DNA from: Corallococcus soli
GTDB taxonomy: Bacteria; Myxococcota; Myxococcia; Myxococcales; Myxococcaceae
Assembly: GCF_014930455.1 (NCBI RefSeq)
Contig: NZ_JAAIYO010000005.1
Coordinates: 434,001 to 498,000, forward strand
Length of the DNA stretch: 64,000 bases
Direction of reading: 5' to 3'
This document shows positions 55,524 to 63,277 of the stretch, piece after piece; the stretch's first letter is position 1, and each line of letters starts with the position of its first letter. Below the pieces are notes generated by a model that saw only the letters and a list, made by a program, of their open reading frames with translations, was not told the DNA's origin and made no database searches. The position numbers and the translations under genes are program-made.

Positions 55524-56743
55524 ACATGAGCGCGGACGCAATGAGTGCACCCCTGCCCCCTCCTCCGGCCTACCGGCTGTCCCAGCGCATGTCCCGGATG
55601 AAGACGTCCGCGGTGCGTGAAATCCTCAAGATCGCGGAGCGCCCGGACATCCTGTCCTTCGCGGGCGGGCTGCCCGCCCCGGAGCTCTTCCCGCTGGACG
55701 CCATCGCCAAGGCGTTCGAGGAGACCTTCGCCGCCGAAGGTCGCCCGGCGCTCCAGTACAGCACCACGGAGGGCTTCGCCCCCTTGCGCGAGTGGATCTC
55801 CGCGCACCTGGCCCGGAAGGGGCACCACACCCACGCCGACCAGGTGCTCATCACCAGCGGTTCGCAGCAGGGCCTGGACCTCGTGGGCAAGGTGCTGCTG
55901 GATCCGGGCGACCTGGTGGTGGTGGAGGACCCCAGCTACCTGGCGGCGCTCCAGACCTTCGGCGGCTACGAGGTGGAGTTCGCCACCGTGCGCAGCGACG
56001 ACGCGGGCATGGACACGGACGACCTGGCCGCGCTGGTGAAGAAGCGCCAGCCGAAGCTGCTCTACGTCATCCCCAACTTCCAGAACCCCAAGGGCACCAC
56101 CCTGTCGCTGGAGCGCCGCAGGGCGCTGGTGCGGCTTGCGCAGGAGCACCGCTTCATCATCCTGGAGGACGACCCGTACGGCGAGCTGCGCTTCAAGGGC
56201 GTCCACCTGCCGTCGCTGGCGTCGATGGACGACCAGGGCGTGGTGCTGTCGCTGTCCACCTTCTCCAAGACGCTGGCCCCCGGCCTGCGCCTGGGCTGGG
56301 TGACGGGGCCGCGCCCGCTGCTCAAGGCGCTCACCATCGCCAAGCAGGCCACCGACCTGCACACCGCCACGCTCGCGCAGCGCGCCACCGCGCGCCTGCT
56401 GGCCACCTTCGACTACCCGGGCCACATCGCCGCGCTGATGCCCGTCTACGCCGAGCGCGCCAACGCGATGCTCGCCGCGCTGGAGCAGCACATGCCCCAG
56501 GGCACGAAGTGGACCCGGCCCGACGGCGGCATGTTCCTCTGGGTGGAGCTGCCGGGCGGGCTGGACGCCGCCACGCTGCTGCCCCGCGCCGTCGAACAGA
56601 AGGTCGCCTTCGTCCCCGGCGCGCCCTTCTTCGCCAACGCGCAGCAGGCCCAGTTCATGCGCCTGAACTACTCCAACCGCCCGCCCGACCTCATCGCCGA
56701 GGGCATGCGCCGGCTGGGCTCCGTCATCTCCGACGCGCTCTAG
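55520..56743 (+). CDS. PLP-dependent aminotransferase (class I, 2-aminoadipate/LysN-like)
   Basis: A 407-residue class I aminotransferase. DILSFAGGLPAPELFP, YSTTEGFAPLREWIS, ITSGSQQGLDLV, YVIPNFQNPKGTTLS and LEDDPYGELRF are typical of the 2-aminoadipate/valine-pyruvate/MocR-aminotransferase clade. The Schiff-base Lys is in STFSKTLAPGLRLGW. Translation is coupled to the Lrp gene. Likely substrates are 2-aminoadipate, aromatic or branched-chain amino acids; the sequence alone does not decide. Confidence 0.93.
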   Translation: MNMSADAMSAPLPPPPAYRLSQRMSRMKTSAVREILKIAERPDILSFAGGLPAPELFPLDAIAKAFEETFAAEGRPALQYSTTEGFAPLREWISAHLARKGHHTHADQVLITSGSQQGLDLVGKVLLDPGDLVVVEDPSYLAALQTFGGYEVEFATVRSDDAGMDTDDLAALVKKRQPKLLYVIPNFQNPKGTTLSLERRRALVRLAQEHRFIILEDDPYGELRFKGVHLPSLASMDDQGVVLSLSTFSKTLAPGLRLGWVTGPRPLLKALTIAKQATDLHTATLAQRATARLLATFDYPGHIAALMPVYAERANAMLAALEQHMPQGTKWTRPDGGMFLWVELPGGLDAATLLPRAVEQKVAFVPGAPFFANAQQAQFMRLNYSNRPPDLIAEGMRRLGSVISDAL

Positions 56744-56948
56744 CCACACGCCCACCCATCCCGGAAGCACGCCCCGCCCCCCAACGCACCGCGTTGATGG
56801 TCGGGGTGAATCCGGCGGGTGAAAAAAGTTGAAGGCCGATTCAGGTTTCAGCCTCCTCGGCGCTGGAAAGCGCCGGGGGGGTGTGCGTACCCTGCGCGCC
56901 GTTTTCGATGGGCGGATCGCCGCCCTTGCGACGCTCAAGGAGAGGCAC

Positions 56949-57695
56949 ATGCAGCTGAAGGACCTGAAGATCATCGTGACGGGTGGCGCGCAGGGCATGG
57001 GCGCGCACTTCGCCCAGCGCATCCACGAAGCGGGCGGCCAGGTGGCCGTGGGCGACGTCAACGAGGAGCGACTGGCGGAGCTGCCCCAGGGCATCCACCG
57101 CCGCAAGCTGGACGTGTCCAACGAGCAGGACGTCATCGACTTCGTGCAGTGGGCCCACGGCGCGATGGGCGGCCTCAACGGCCTCATCAACAACGCGGGC
57201 ATCCTGCGCGACGCGCTGCTGGTGAAGAAGGACCGCACCACGGGCCAGGTGAAGAAGCTGTCCACCGCGGACTGGAACGCCGTCATCGGCGTCAACCTCA
57301 CGGGCGCCACGCTGATGGTGCGCGAGGTGGTGACGAAGATGGTGGAGACGGACCAGCGCCCCGGCGTCATCGTCAACATGTCGTCCATCGCGCGGCACGG
57401 CAACCGCGGCCAGTCCAACTACGTGTCCGCCAAGGCCGCGCTCGCGGCGAACACCGTCACCTGGTCGCGCGAGTTCGCCCCCTTCGGCATCCGCGTGGGC
57501 GCCATCGCCCCGGGCATGATTGAAACGCCGATGACGCAGGGCATGAACCAGAAGGCCCGCGACGCGCTGGTGGCCTCCATCCCGGTGAACCGCATCGGCC
57601 TGCCGGAGGACATCTGGGTGGCGGTGAAGTTCGTCATCGAATGCGACTACTTCAACGGGCGCACCATCGACGTGGACGGCGGCCTCAACTTCTAG
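56949..57695 (+). CDS. Short-chain dehydrogenase/reductase (FabG-like)
   Basis: A 248-residue classical SDR. It has the Rossmann motif TGGAQGMGAHFAQRI (T-G-x3-G-x-G), NNAG, the catalytic Ser in NMSSIA, and YVSAK (Tyr and Lys). The C-terminus IDVDGGLNF is typical of FabG-like reductases. AAGGAGAGG lies just before the ATG. It would reduce a ketone or oxidise an alcohol with NAD(P)H. It is monocistronic by position, 24 nt from the convergent HxlR gene. Substrate unknown. Confidence 0.93.
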   Translation: MQLKDLKIIVTGGAQGMGAHFAQRIHEAGGQVAVGDVNEERLAELPQGIHRRKLDVSNEQDVIDFVQWAHGAMGGLNGLINNAGILRDALLVKKDRTTGQVKKLSTADWNAVIGVNLTGATLMVREVVTKMVETDQRPGVIVNMSSIARHGNRGQSNYVSAKAALAANTVTWSREFAPFGIRVGAIAPGMIETPMTQGMNQKARDALVASIPVNRIGLPEDIWVAVKFVIECDYFNGRTIDVDGGLNF

Positions 57696-57719
57696 GCCCG
57701 CCCCACCCGCTCCGGAAGC

Positions 57720-58142
57720 TCAGGCCGTCTTGCGCTTCCGGGGCGCGGCCCGCGCGGACTTCGCGCTCGCGCCCTTCTTCTCATCCCGGCCCGCCGGCTT
57801 CACGTCCGGCTTGGGCGCGGGCTTCACGTCCGCCCACTGCTCCGCCCACTGGCCCAGCTCGTGGATGACCTTCCAGAGCGCCTGCCCCTTCTGCGTCAGC
57901 CGGTACTCGGAGCGGATGGGCGGCCCCGGGTCCACGTGGCGCTCGATGACGCCCTCGGCCTCCAGCTCCTTGAGCCGCTCCGACAGGACGCGCTCGCTGA
58001 TGCCGCCAATGCGCTCCGTCAGCTCCCCGAAGCGGCACGGCCCGTCCATCAGGATGCGCAGGATGATGCCCGTCCACCGGCGGCCCAGGAGCTCGGCCGC
58101 CGTCAGGAACCGCTCGCACAGCGGATGTAGGTCGTCATGCAT
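57720..58142 (-). CDS. HxlR-family transcriptional regulator
   Basis: A 140-residue winged-helix regulator: [59 protein letters not shown]. Note that the usual N-terminal redox Cys is present (PLCERF). A Lys/Pro/Ala tail is added. It is divergent from the nitroreductase gene with a palindromic site between, the typical layout of HxlR/YodB-type quinone or aldehyde sensors. Confidence 0.93.
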   Translation of the reverse strand: MHDDLHPLCERFLTAAELLGRRWTGIILRILMDGPCRFGELTERIGGISERVLSERLKELEAEGVIERHVDPGPPIRSEYRLTQKGQALWKVIHELGQWAEQWADVKPAPKPDVKPAGRDEKKGASAKSARAAPRKRKTA

Positions 58143-58211
58143 CGTCGCGCCTCCTGCCCGAGTATAGCGCCGCCCCTCCCCTCCCCGCAGGAACCCGGCA
58201 CGGGCCTTCAC

Positions 58212-58228
58212 TTACTTTTTAGAAGTAA
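58212..58228. promoter_or_regulatory. Palindrome, likely HxlR operator
   Basis: TTACTT-TTTAG-AAGTAA is a perfect 6-bp inverted repeat with a 5-nt centre in the intergenic region between the HxlR and nitroreductase genes. Operators of HxlR/YodB proteins are similarly AT-rich with TACT/AGTA half-sites. Confidence 0.6.
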
Positions 58229-58310
58229 CTTGCAAATCAAAAGCGTCACCGCTACCCATGGGCCATGGCGGGCGCGCAAGAAGCGTCCGCTCCGCGAAGG
58301 GGACACACCG

Positions 58311-58913
58311 ATGGCAGCGACGAACACCGCCCTGGACGCAGGCGCCCTGGCGCAGCTCTTCACCGAGGCCCGCACGCACAACGGCTGGCTGGACAGGCAG
58401 GTGCCGGACGACACCCTGCGCCGCGTCTACGAGCTGGCGAAGATGGCGCCCACCGCGGCCAACACCCAGCCGGTGCGCCTGGTGTTCGTGAGGAGCCGCG
58501 AGGCCAAGGAGCGGCTCAAGCCCCTGCTGGCCGCGGGCAACGTGGACAAGACCATGCAGGCGCCCGTGACGGTCATCGTGGCGCACGACACCGCGTTCCA
58601 CGAACAGATGCCCAAGCTGTTCCCCGCGCGCGACATGAAGGGCCACTTCGCGGGGCTGCCCCCCGAGGCGCGCGAGTACAGCGCCGTCCAGAGCGGCACG
58701 CTGCAGGCCGCGTACGTCATCCTCGCCGCCAGGGCGCTGGGGCTGGACTGCGGCCCCATGGGCGGCTTCGACAAGGCGAAGACGGACGAGGCCTTCCTCC
58801 AGGGCACCGGCTGGAAGTCGGACCTGCTCATCAACCTGGGCTACGGCGACCCGGCGAAGCTCTTCCCGCGCAACCCGCGCCTGGCTTTCGAGGACGCCTG
58901 CCGCCTGGACTGA
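58311..58913 (+). CDS. Nitroreductase-family NAD(P)H:flavin oxidoreductase (RutE/HadB-like)
   Basis: A 200-residue FMN-dependent reductase: [17 protein letters not shown] is the FMN site, [25 protein letters not shown] the middle helix, and [16 protein letters not shown] the C-terminal signature of the malonic semialdehyde reductase (RutE) branch. GAAGGGGA precedes the ATG. It probably reduces a reactive aldehyde, quinone or nitro compound, under control of the divergent HxlR regulator. Confidence 0.92.
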   Translation: MAATNTALDAGALAQLFTEARTHNGWLDRQVPDDTLRRVYELAKMAPTAANTQPVRLVFVRSREAKERLKPLLAAGNVDKTMQAPVTVIVAHDTAFHEQMPKLFPARDMKGHFAGLPPEAREYSAVQSGTLQAAYVILAARALGLDCGPMGGFDKAKTDEAFLQGTGWKSDLLINLGYGDPAKLFPRNPRLAFEDACRLD

Positions 58914-59228
58914 ACCGTCCAATCCCAGACGGAAGAATCCAACCCCGGTGCAGTGGCTTTCAGGCGCCACAATCCTGAGTTTCTAGGTTAATCAGGAAGA
59001 AGCGGCCCCGTCGTCGGTTCCACCGGGACGAACATGGCGCGGGGCTTCCTTCCAGGCGAGATGAAGCGCTCCCCCAACGCGAGCGGCTTCTTTCGCGACG
59101 GCGGTTAGACCGCCAGGGGGCCGCCTTCCGTTACAAGGGAAGCGGGGCCCGCAGTCTGAAGGAAGCACGCCGGCCGCGCCCATGGAGGACGCGGGGCATG
59201 TGACTGGAGGCTTGCGGCAGGGACCTGA
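58914..59228. other. Intergenic region between nitroreductase and the small protein gene
   Basis: It lies between the ends of two convergent genes. No gene is supported. A weak TCCTGA / TCAGGA inverted repeat at 58973-58997 (13-nt loop) and CCGTC / GACGG nearer the nitroreductase stop could terminate transcription. Confidence 0.45.
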
Positions 59229-59699
59229 CTAGTACTGACGTTCGAGCGGCATCATCGTGCCCGCCTCGAACTCCGGCGCGCGGCGCAGCTGGTCCAGCAC
59301 GCGGGGAGCACAGCGCACGTGGAGCATGGGCAGGGAACCGCCCGGCTCGCTCATGGCGCGCACGGACCCCATGAGCTTGTTGGCCTCCAGCCAGTGCATG
59401 AAGCTCTCGCGGAAGCGGGCGCTCTCTGCCTTGCCTGCTTGATAGACCTCCGCGCGCGAGCGCACGGGTGCCCGCGCAGCCGCCGCGCGTCCCCGGGGGG
59501 CCGCGGCTTCGCGGGGCATCACCGTCACGTCGATGTCGCCGCCCTGATGGGCGTCGCGCTCCGGGGCGCCATGGCCGGAGCCCGGCAGCATGCGCACGGG
59601 ACCGCCGCCGCTGCCCGGCAATGGACGCACCGCCGCCACGGAGGACATCCGGGTCGTCATCTCACCCGGATCGCCCGGCACGTCGTTCTTCCTGCCCAT
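59229..59699 (-). CDS. Small protein downstream of subtilisin gene, function unknown
   Basis: A 156-residue soluble protein: a Gly/Pro/Ala/Arg-rich N-terminal half and a compact C-terminal domain (RFRESFMHWLEANKLMGSVRA ... LHVRCAPRVLDQLRRAPEFEAG, quoted in part). GAGAGG sits 9 nt before ATG 59699, while for the earlier ATG 59708 it directly abuts. No signal peptide. It follows the subtilisin gene by 60 nt on the same strand, so may be a partner, inhibitor or substrate. The C-terminal domain length and layout are inhibitor-like, but that is only a suggestion. Confidence 0.65.
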   Translation of the reverse strand: MGRKNDVPGDPGEMTTRMSSVAAVRPLPGSGGGPVRMLPGSGHGAPERDAHQGGDIDVTVMPREAAAPRGRAAAARAPVRSRAEVYQAGKAESARFRESFMHWLEANKLMGSVRAMSEPGGSLPMLHVRCAPRVLDQLRRAPEFEAGTMMPLERQY

Positions 59700-59759
59700 G
59701 GCCAGCATCCTCTCACGGGTCCGGTGCTCACCTGGCACCGGCCCCGGTCAACTAAGGCG

Positions 59760-61181
59760 TCACCTGAAAACAGCCAGGCCCTTCCCCGTCCGGTGATTCG
59801 CCGAGCGAGGAAGCTTGATGGCGTTGGCCAGAATCAAATCCCTCACTTCCAACGCCGTCAAGTCAGGGGCACGGCAACGATACAGTGCAGCGATACCCGC
59901 GACATAAGGCGCCGCCATGCTCGTGCCACTCATTCGTTCATAGAACGCCTGATTGTTGCAGCGGCGTTCAGTAGACGAATACACATTCACCCCGTAGCCC
60001 ATGACGTCAGGCACGAAGCGCCGACCCACGGCGCCGCTGGCCGAGAAAGTGGCCACGGTGCGCTCGAAGTCGACTGCCCCCACAGCCAGTGCTTCAGGAA
60101 AGGCCGCTGGGTAACCAACCGTGTTCGGCCCAGTGTTACCCGCCGCGACAACCGGCAGCACGTTGCTGTCCAGCAGTCGACGCAACATGGTTTGCAGGGC
60201 GCGCTGATTCAGCAGGTAGTCCGCTTCGGAGATGCCCGGGGGCGGCTGCAGCGGGAAGCCCAGCGACAGGTTGACGACGGCGGGACGTGAGGCGTTCTCC
60301 GGAGCGCTGAACTGGTGCAGCAGCCACTCCATGCCGGCGGCCACGCGACCCAGGCTGGTGCGGATGGTCTCCGATTCGATGACGGACGCGGCGTACAGGT
60401 CCACCTCCGGCGCGACGCCGTGGTGCACGCCCGCGGCGATGCCGCACACGTGGGTGCCGTGGCCGTCCGGATCAAACCCGCGCACGTCGCGGGCCGGGTT
60501 GTGGGGCGAGTTGGGGAAGAGCGAGACGTAGCGGAACTGGATGGTCTTGCTCGCGTGCTCCGGGTGGTCCGCGTCCACGCCGGTGTCCAGGATGCCCAGC
60601 ATCACGCCGGCGCCCCGGATGCCCTGGGCGTGCGCCAGGGGGACGCCGGATTCGTCAGGCCATTCACGCTGCGCGAGCGAGCTCATGCCGCGGTTGCGCG
60701 GTCCCGTCTGTCCGGCCGACACCGGGCCCGGGAAGGACAGGGGCACCACGTCCGGGATGAACTCGAAGTCCTCCGACAGCTCCCCGCGGGCCGCGTTCTC
60801 CGCGTCCACGGAGTAGAAGTGCGCCATGGTGGCGCCGATGAGGGGCATGAACCGGTAGCTGCCCGCCTCGGAGCCCGTCTGCTCCGTCACGGCCGCGCCC
60901 GGCATGGGCACGGTGCTGGAGTCAGCGCCGCGCGTGTCCGGGACCCTGCGGCCTCCGCGCTTGCGGCCCCTGGGCTCCTGACCGCTGATGGCCGGCTTCA
61001 TGCCGGGCAGGGTGGCCGAACGCAGCCCGAGGGCCGTGAGGGCATCCGGTGCCTTCTGCGCGCCGCTGAAGCGCAACGCGGTGCTGCGAACGAGGACGCG
61101 CTCGCCCTGTGCCGTGCCACGAACGCCCGGCCGGGCCTGCGTCTCGATGGACTCCCTGGGTACCAAGAGAAATGACTTCAT
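59760..61181 (-). CDS. Subtilisin-like serine protease (S8)
   Basis: A 473-residue peptidase S8. The catalytic triad is Asp199 (GILDTGVDADH), His241 (GHGTHVCGIAAG) and Ser in MSGTSMAAPYVAGIAALY; the oxyanion Asn is in VAAGNTGPN. About 180 residues precede the catalytic domain and look like a poorly structured propeptide. No Sec signal or lipobox is visible, so it may act in the cytoplasm or leave by another route. Start ATG 61181 has AAGGAG 10 nt upstream. It is probably co-transcribed with the small protein gene. Confidence 0.93.
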   Translation of the reverse strand: MKSFLLVPRESIETQARPGVRGTAQGERVLVRSTALRFSGAQKAPDALTALGLRSATLPGMKPAISGQEPRGRKRGGRRVPDTRGADSSTVPMPGAAVTEQTGSEAGSYRFMPLIGATMAHFYSVDAENAARGELSEDFEFIPDVVPLSFPGPVSAGQTGPRNRGMSSLAQREWPDESGVPLAHAQGIRGAGVMLGILDTGVDADHPEHASKTIQFRYVSLFPNSPHNPARDVRGFDPDGHGTHVCGIAAGVHHGVAPEVDLYAASVIESETIRTSLGRVAAGMEWLLHQFSAPENASRPAVVNLSLGFPLQPPPGISEADYLLNQRALQTMLRRLLDSNVLPVVAAGNTGPNTVGYPAAFPEALAVGAVDFERTVATFSASGAVGRRFVPDVMGYGVNVYSSTERRCNNQAFYERMSGTSMAAPYVAGIAALYRCRAPDLTALEVRDLILANAIKLPRSANHRTGKGLAVFR

Positions 61182-61725
61182 GGGTGGTGTGCTCCTTGAA
61201 CTCCCAATCCGCTCCAGGGCCCCGAAGGAGGGGAGCACCCGAGTAAGGACCGCGCCCACCTGGAGACCCTGACAAGCCCCTTCGGGTCCGGTGGTTTGGG
61301 CTCACGGGCGTCGCCCATGAACCATGTCATCCGCTGCCCTCCTCTCTCCCCTCTCGTGGGGTCAGCCGTGTGATTGGACCGCATCCCCCTGACAAAAGTT
61401 CACGGGATTTCCTTAATAGACACCTCTTGTCTGGGGTCTCGGTCCTCACTCGGCTTCCTCGAACCTCCGGAAAGGCAACGGATTCCCTCCGCGGGACGAG
61501 GGGAGTGCCCGGGGGCGCACAGGGGCTCTGTCCACCAGCGGATGTGGGGAACGGGCAGGCAGGGGGGGCGGGGGCGCGAGGAGGCGGAGGTGGGGGGGCT
61601 TCACGCGTGGCGGGCGTGGGGGCAGCAAGAAAGAGGTGGAGGGAAGCCCGGGATGCGCCGATTGTTCGCGTTCGACCCTTCCCGCGTCCATCCTGGGCGG
61701 GGTCCTGGCCTTTTCCGGAGCCCCC
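61182..61725. other. Long divergent intergenic region
   Basis: A stretch of 544 nt without a supported gene, holding the leftward protease promoter and the rightward promoter of the Lgt-like gene. The right half (about 61540-61625) is strongly G-rich on the + strand, with several GGGG runs that could form a G-quadruplex. An AGACA-CCTCT-TGTCT inverted repeat lies at 61418-61432, just after the candidate promoter. Confidence 0.5.
61389..61418 (+). promoter_or_regulatory. Candidate sigma-70 promoter upstream of the Lgt-like gene
   Basis: CTGACA, an 18-nt spacer and TTAATA. It lies about 310 nt upstream of the start, implying a long leader, so the assignment is tentative. Confidence 0.3.
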
Positions 61726-62529
61726 TTGATTCCCTATTGGCATGCCCCCTCGTTCAAGCTGGGGCCCCTGGAGCTGAACCCCTTCAACGTCTTCGTGGCG
61801 GCGGGCATCCTGCTGGCCGCGCGACTGCTGACGAAGCAGGCGGAGCGCGAGGGGCTGGACCCGAACCCGCTGGCGGACTTCGCCATGTGGGGCGTGGCGG
61901 CCGGCATGCTCTTCGGCCACTGGGTGCACCTGTTCTTCTACCACCCGGAGGAGCTGTCCAAGAGCCCGTTCCAGATTCTGCGCTTCTGGGACGGCCTGTC
62001 GTCCTTCGGCGGCCTGCTGGGCGGCATCTTCGCGGCGGTGGTGTTCTTCCGGGTGAAGAAGCTGCGCTTCAACGACTACGCGGACAGCTTCGCGCTGGGC
62101 GTGGCGCCGGGGTGGGCGGTGGCGCGGCTGGGGTGCTTCGCGGTGCACGACCACCCGGGGCGGCTGACGGACTTCTTCCTGGCGGTGCAGTTCCCCAACG
62201 GCAACCGGCACGACCTGGGCCTGTACGACGCGGTGGTGCTGTTCGCCATCTCCGGCCTGCTGTACGGGCTGCGCAACGCCGGGAAGCTGAAGGGCCGGCT
62301 GCTGCCGCTGTTGGCGCTGCTGTACGCCATCTCCCGCTTCAGCCTGGACTTCCTCCGGGCCACGGACCTGTCGTACGTGGACGCGCGCTACTTCGGCCTG
62401 ACGCCCGCGCAGTACGGCAGCATCCTGCTGGTGGCGTACGGGGTGTGGGGCCTCCTGCGCAAGCAGGCGCCGAGCGCTTCGGCCCAGAAGCCGCCACCGT
62501 CGTCGGGGCGGGTGGAGGCCGCGCGCTAG
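61726..62529 (+). CDS. Lgt-like prolipoprotein diacylglyceryl transferase (divergent)
   Basis: A 267-residue membrane protein with about seven hydrophobic segments. The N-terminal LIPYWHAPSFKLGPLELNPF matches the Lgt start pattern (P-x-I/W-H-P-x-LGPxxI). Later comes the HWVHLFFYHPEEL region, SSFGGLLGGI, then GVAPGWAVARLGCFAVHDHPG where Lgt has G-R-x-G-N-F-x-N-G-E. TTG 61726 is preferred because GGAG lies 5 nt upstream and the protein then starts at the Lgt N-terminus; the longer GTG 61636 would add a non-homologous 30 residues. It would transfer diacylglycerol from phosphatidylglycerol to prolipoprotein Cys, but see the findings. Confidence 0.82.
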   Translation: MIPYWHAPSFKLGPLELNPFNVFVAAGILLAARLLTKQAEREGLDPNPLADFAMWGVAAGMLFGHWVHLFFYHPEELSKSPFQILRFWDGLSSFGGLLGGIFAAVVFFRVKKLRFNDYADSFALGVAPGWAVARLGCFAVHDHPGRLTDFFLAVQFPNGNRHDLGLYDAVVLFAISGLLYGLRNAGKLKGRLLPLLALLYAISRFSLDFLRATDLSYVDARYFGLTPAQYGSILLVAYGVWGLLRKQAPSASAQKPPPSSGRVEAAR

Positions 62530-62572
62530 CGGGTGTGCTTCGCTTCAGGCTTCGTGAGGCCGGGGGGTTCGC

Positions 62573-63145
62573 ATGAAGGCGTTGGCGTATGACGCGGTGA
62601 TGGCGCCGCTGGGGTGGGTGGGGCTGAACGCCGCCCGCCGCCAGCTGGTGGACGGTCTGTCGGGCCGGGTGCTGGAGGTGGGCGCGGGCACGGGCCTGTC
62701 GCTGCCGGGCTACCCGGACACCGTGACCTCCGTGACGGCGGTGGACGTGGACCTGGGGGCGCTCCTGCGCGCCCGGGCCCGCCGCGCCGGCGTGGCGCTG
62801 CTCCAGGCGGACGCGCAGGCGCTGCCGTTCCCGGAGGCGTCGTTCGACGCGGTGGTCTCCAGCCTGGTGTTCTGCTGCGTGGACGCCCCGGCCACGGCGC
62901 TCGCGGAGGTGGGGCGCGTGCTCCGGCCGGGAGGGGAGCTGCGCCTGCTGGAGCACGTGCGGGCCCCGAGCCCCGTGCTGGCGCTCGCCCAGGACCTGCT
63001 GACCCCCGCGTGGCACCGGCTGTCCGGCGGCTGCCGCCTCAACCGGGACACCTTCCGGCTGGTGGAGAACGCGGGCTTCCAGGTCCTCCGCAGGGAGCAG
63101 CGCCTGGGCGGCGTGGGCGAGTTCATCCTCGCGCGGCGGCCCTGA
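62573..63145 (+). CDS. Class I SAM-dependent methyltransferase
   Basis: A 190-residue methyltransferase of the UbiE/Methyltransf_11 type. Motif I is VLEVGAGTGLSLPGY, the acidic residue follows in AVDVDLGALLRA, motif II-like is ADAQALPFPEASFDAVVSS, and LRPGGELRLLEHVRA is motif III. The C-terminal GFQVLRREQRLGGVGEFILA matches phosphatidylethanolamine/menaquinone-type methyltransferases. It follows the Lgt-like gene by 43 nt and may be co-transcribed. Substrate unknown, a lipid being plausible. Confidence 0.9.
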   Translation: MKALAYDAVMAPLGWVGLNAARRQLVDGLSGRVLEVGAGTGLSLPGYPDTVTSVTAVDVDLGALLRARARRAGVALLQADAQALPFPEASFDAVVSSLVFCCVDAPATALAEVGRVLRPGGELRLLEHVRAPSPVLALAQDLLTPAWHRLSGGCRLNRDTFRLVENAGFQVLRREQRLGGVGEFILARRP

Positions 63146-63164
63146 GTCCGGAATGAGCCCGGCG

Positions 63165-63182
63165 GGTGGGGGACAACCCACC
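63165..63182 (+). terminator. Short hairpin after the methyltransferase gene
   Basis: GGTGGG / CCCACC stem with a 6-nt loop, 20 nt after the stop. The stem is short, so confidence is limited. Confidence 0.35.
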
Positions 63183-63277
63183 GCATCGGGTTTTCGGATG
63201 GAATGTCAGAGGTCACCTTAGGATGACGGGCACGCTGGCGGAACCACCCGCCACGTCCCATCCCAAGGCCCTCACGC

